DNA from: Campylobacteraceae bacterium
GTDB taxonomy: Bacteria > Campylobacterota > Campylobacteria > Campylobacterales > Campylobacteraceae
Length of the DNA: 8,903 nucleotides
Reading direction: 5' to 3'
Assembly (NCBI GenBank): GCA_031276365.1
Contig: JAISNG010000159.1
Span: 1 to 8,903, forward strand
Positions within the stretch are counted from its first letter, which is position 1. Every line of letters starts with the position of its first letter. Under the pieces are notes generated by a model. It was not told the DNA's origin. It searched no databases and was given only the letters and a program-made list of their open reading frames with translations. Shown here piece by piece: positions 6,526-8,903 of this stretch. The translations under genes were made by a program, and so were the position numbers.

Positions 6526-8697
6526 TTAAAACGAAAATTTTATCTTTTCGTTCTTAAATCCAACTTTAACCTCTCCACCGTTTTTAAGCCTTCCGAAAAG
6601 TATCTCATCAGTCAATGGAGTTTTTATCTCATCTTGTATGACTCTTTTCATCTCTCTTGCGCCGAAAGTTACGCTGAAACCTTTTTTGGCAAGATACTCT
6701 TTCGCGCTCAAAGAGGCTTTTATCTTGATATTTTTATCTTTTAGTTGTTCTTCAATCTCGCTTAACAATTTTTCTGTTATTTTTATCATTTGCTCAATTT
6801 TTAGAGGCTTAAACTCCACAACCGCATCAAGTCGATTTCTAAATTCGGGCGCAAAAAACTCCCTCACAGCTCTAAGTGTTTGGTCATTTTCAGTTTTTGT
6901 AAAACCAACCTGCGGCGCCTCTTTTGTGCCGAGATTTGACGTCATGATGATGATGACATTTCTAAAATCTGTCTTTTTACCGCTGTTATCCGTCAAAGAG
7001 GCATTATCTAAAATCTGCAGTAAAATATTCAGCAAATCCGCATGCGCTTTCTCCACCTCATCGAGCAAAAGAATGCTGTAGGGATGTTTTCTGATACTAT
7101 TTGTAAGTTGTCCGCCCTCTTCAAATCCAACATAACCTGGAGGCGAACCGATAAGTCTGCTTACGGAGTGCTTCTCCATGTATTCGCTCATATCGTATCT
7201 TTCAAAATGTACGCCAAGCTCGTTTGAGAGCTGTTTTGCAACTTCTGTTTTTCCAACGCCTGTGGGTCCTACAAATAGAAACGAACCTATCGGGGCGCTC
7301 GGAGCGCCAAGTCCTGCGCGCGAACGCTTTATCGCATGCGTTAAAACCTCTATAGCTTCATCTTGTCCGAAAATTTTGCTTTTCAGTTTTGATGAGAGCG
7401 TTTGCAAAACGGCTCCCTCGTCGCTTGATGCGCGTGGATTTGGTATATTCGCCATGACAGAGAGCGTGTTTTCAATATCAGCCGTTTCAACGCTTTTTCT
7501 CTTGTCTGCGCGAAGATGAAATGACGCGCATGTTTCATCTATCAAATCTATCGCAGAATCGGGCAAAAATCTGTCGTTAATATACTTTTTTGCAAGTTCT
7601 GCGGCAACTTTCAGCGTAGAATCGGGCAGTTTGATATTGTGGTGTTTTTCGTAAACGCCTCTTAATCCCAAAAGTATCTTGTAACTCTCCTCTATATCCG
7701 GCTCTTTCACATCTACCGTCGCGAAACGGCGTGAAAGCGCCCTATCCTTGTCAAAATTATTTCTGTATTCCTGATATGTAGTCGCGCCTATGCATTTCAA
7801 TTTTCCGCTGGCTAAAGAGGGTTTCAAAAGATTTGCTAAGTCAATATTACTGCCGCTCGTAGAGCCTGCACCAACGATAGTATGTATCTCATCTATGAAA
7901 AGTATCGCATTTGGTATCTCTTCAAGTTTTTCTATTATATCTTTCAATCTCTTTTCAAAATCTCCTCTATACTTCGTACCTGCAAGCAAAGAGCCGATAT
8001 CAAGCGTAAAAAGCTGACAATTTTTCAATATTTTCGGTGTTTTGCCTTCGTTTATGGCAAGCGCCAATCCTTCCACGATAGCTGTTTTACCAACTCCAGG
8101 TTCTCCTAAAAGCAGAGGATTATTTTTTTTGCGGCGGCAAAGGATTTGCTGCACGCGCCGCAGCTCTTCCGTGCGTCCTACAAGCGGGTCTATAAGACCG
8201 TTTTTCGCCTGTTCAAGCAGATTAATGCAAAAATCCACCTTGTTTTCGTCAGGTATATTTTTGTCCGAATACTCCACTATAGCATCAAGCAAATCATTTC
8301 TATCCAATCCCTTTTCACAAAGCAGATAAACGCTGTAAGAGCTTTTCTCCTCAAACAGAAAATACAACATATCGTACAGCGATGCTTCCGCCTTGTCAGC
8401 TTTGTTTATATGCAAAAACATCTGTTCTATAGCGCGCGAAAGGGCTAAAGTTTCTATCGGTTCATGTTCGGTATCAGATGAAACTTTTGCGTAATTTATC
8501 TCAAAATAGCTTTCCAAAGAGTGTTTTACATCTATAATATCTTCATCTTTTATATTCAGAGAATTCAGCAAAATCTGAATATCCTTATGCTCCAAAAGTA
8601 TATAAAAAACATGTTCTACCGTAAAAAACTCATGGCGGCTTGATTTGGCAAAAGTTATTGCGCGGTTAAAAACCTGACTAAGTTCCTCATTTAACAT
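6526..8697 (-). CDS. clpA: ATP-dependent Clp protease ATP-binding subunit ClpA
   Basis: ClpA is the AAA+ unfoldase that threads substrates into the ClpP peptidase in the cytoplasm. It has 723 residues with the start chosen here, close to the 758 of E. coli. Residues 1 to about 145 are the Clp N-domain, the docking site for ClpS. The first AAA+ module has Walker A GEPGVGKT (198-205), pore loop KYRG (242-245), Walker B ILFIDE (265-270) and arginine fingers in LSRRF (321-325). The second has Walker A GPTGVGKT (477-484), pore loop GYVG (521-524), Walker B ILLLDE (542-547), PEFRNRLD (617-624) and sensor-2 GAR (679-681). There is no ClpB/ClpC-type middle coiled-coil insert, which fits ClpA. The ClpP-docking tripeptide is VGF (597-599) where E. 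coli has IGL. An in-frame ATG at 8754 is rejected because it lies within clpS. Translation is probably coupled to clpS. Confidence 0.96.
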   Translation of the reverse strand: MLNEELSQVFNRAITFAKSSRHEFFTVEHVFYILLEHKDIQILLNSLNIKDEDIIDVKHSLESYFEINYAKVSSDTEHEPIETLALSRAIEQMFLHINKADKAEASLYDMLYFLFEEKSSYSVYLLCEKGLDRNDLLDAIVEYSDKNIPDENKVDFCINLLEQAKNGLIDPLVGRTEELRRVQQILCRRKKNNPLLLGEPGVGKTAIVEGLALAINEGKTPKILKNCQLFTLDIGSLLAGTKYRGDFEKRLKDIIEKLEEIPNAILFIDEIHTIVGAGSTSGSNIDLANLLKPSLASGKLKCIGATTYQEYRNNFDKDRALSRRFATVDVKEPDIEESYKILLGLRGVYEKHHNIKLPDSTLKVAAELAKKYINDRFLPDSAIDLIDETCASFHLRADKRKSVETADIENTLSVMANIPNPRASSDEGAVLQTLSSKLKSKIFGQDEAIEVLTHAIKRSRAGLGAPSAPIGSFLFVGPTGVGKTEVAKQLSNELGVHFERYDMSEYMEKHSVSRLIGSPPGYVGFEEGGQLTNSIRKHPYSILLLDEVEKAHADLLNILLQILDNASLTDNSGKKTDFRNVIIIMTSNLGTKEAPQVGFTKTENDQTLRAVREFFAPEFRNRLDAVVEFKPLKIEQMIKITEKLLSEIEEQLKDKNIKIKASLSAKEYLAKKGFSVTFGAREMKRVIQDEIKTPLTDEILFGRLKNGGEVKVGFKNEKIKFSF
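6530..6552 (-). terminator. Weak intrinsic terminator candidate at the clpA 3' end
   Basis: On the minus strand AACGAAAA (6552-6545) and TTTTCGTT (6537-6530) form a perfect 8-bp stem with a 7-base loop. It ends two bases before the clpA stop codon and is followed by TTAATAATT. The stem is mostly A-T and the tail is interrupted, so termination would be partial at best. Confidence 0.3.
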
Positions 8698-8698
8698 T

Positions 8699-8903
8699 TT
8701 ACTCCTCCTCAAAAATTGCACGAAGAGGGAAGTTATTGGCTTTGGCGTATGCATGAACCTGTGCGACTTTTGTTTCGGCTATCTCAAAAGGATACGTTCC
8801 GCACGCCGCCCTGCCCTCTTTATGCACTTTCATCATTATATCAAACGCCGCTTGTAAAGTGTGCCCAAAATATAACATCAGCACATTTATTACAAAATCC
8901 ATC
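8699..8903 (-). CDS. clpS: ClpS adaptor (N-degron recognition), N-terminus cut by window edge
   Basis: ClpS recognises N-terminal destabilising residues and hands the substrate to ClpA. Only the last 67 residues are in the window. By length they line up with E. coli ClpS residues 40-106, so the first visible Met is probably the internal pocket residue equivalent to Met40, not the start codon. Visible family features are DFVINVL, YFGHTLQAAFDIMMKVHKEG with His27 matching the substrate-binding His66, RAACGTYPFEIAETKVAQV and the acidic C-terminus. The Asn-Asp-Asp segment that contacts the substrate alpha-amine lies outside the window. The stop codon is separated from the clpA start by a single base, giving a clpS-clpA operon whose promoter also lies outside. 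Confidence 0.95.
   Translation of the reverse strand, partial: MDFVINVLMLYFGHTLQAAFDIMMKVHKEGRAACGTYPFEIAETKVAQVHAYAKANNFPLRAIFEEE
8702..8710 (-). promoter_or_regulatory. clpA ribosome-binding site embedded in clpS codons
   Basis: The last three codons of clpS (GAG GAG GAG, Glu-Glu-Glu) supply an AGGAG Shine-Dalgarno for clpA. The nearest copy is 4 bases and the next 7 bases from the clpA ATG at 8697. This arrangement fixes the clpA start and implies coupled translation. Confidence 0.75.

Noticed and set aside
6638..8448. Plus-strand open frames opposite clpA
   Set aside because: They are shadows of clpA, Ser/Phe-rich and overlapping one another in different frames.
8698..8754. 19-residue N-terminal extension of ClpA
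   Set aside because: It overlaps clpS coding sequence, and the internal Met begins the canonical Clp N-domain with a ribosome-binding site.

Overview
The window most resembles the chromosome of a Campylobacterota (epsilonproteobacterial) bacterium. I base this on the look of the ClpA protein, the compact gene overlaps, an AT-leaning composition with Lys/Ile/Asn-rich proteins, and a tripartite efflux operon laid out like Campylobacter cmeABC. Another Gram-negative lineage cannot be excluded without a database search. The outer-membrane channel and the lipobox-bearing periplasmic adaptor do establish a diderm cell.

All five supported protein genes lie on the minus strand, so the window reads right to left. 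At the right edge is the 3' part of clpS (N-degron adaptor). Its stop codon is one base from the clpA start, and clpA's ribosome-binding site is formed by the last three Glu codons of clpS. A 307-bp spacer between the clpA stop and the chosen adaptor start follows. It contains a heptanucleotide tandem repeat, a candidate extended -10 promoter and several short duplicated or dyad motifs. Then comes a complete RND multidrug efflux operon: periplasmic adaptor lipoprotein, inner-membrane HAE1-type pump and TolC/OprM-type outer-membrane lipoprotein. Adjacent genes in it overlap by 1 bp and 11 bp.

The left 485 bp contain no gene I can support. They hold two candidate hairpins just past the efflux operon and three decayed copies of a GTCATTCCCGC-type dispersed palindromic repeat.

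ClpS would deliver N-degron substrates to the ClpA unfoldase, which works with a ClpP not present here. The three efflux proteins would form one envelope-spanning proton-driven exporter. There is no functional reason to link the two operons. No regulator gene lies next to the pump, so the motifs in the spacer are the only visible clue to its control. I see no novel biological system in the coding part. What merits follow-up is the structured efflux promoter region and, secondarily, the intergenic palindromic repeats.
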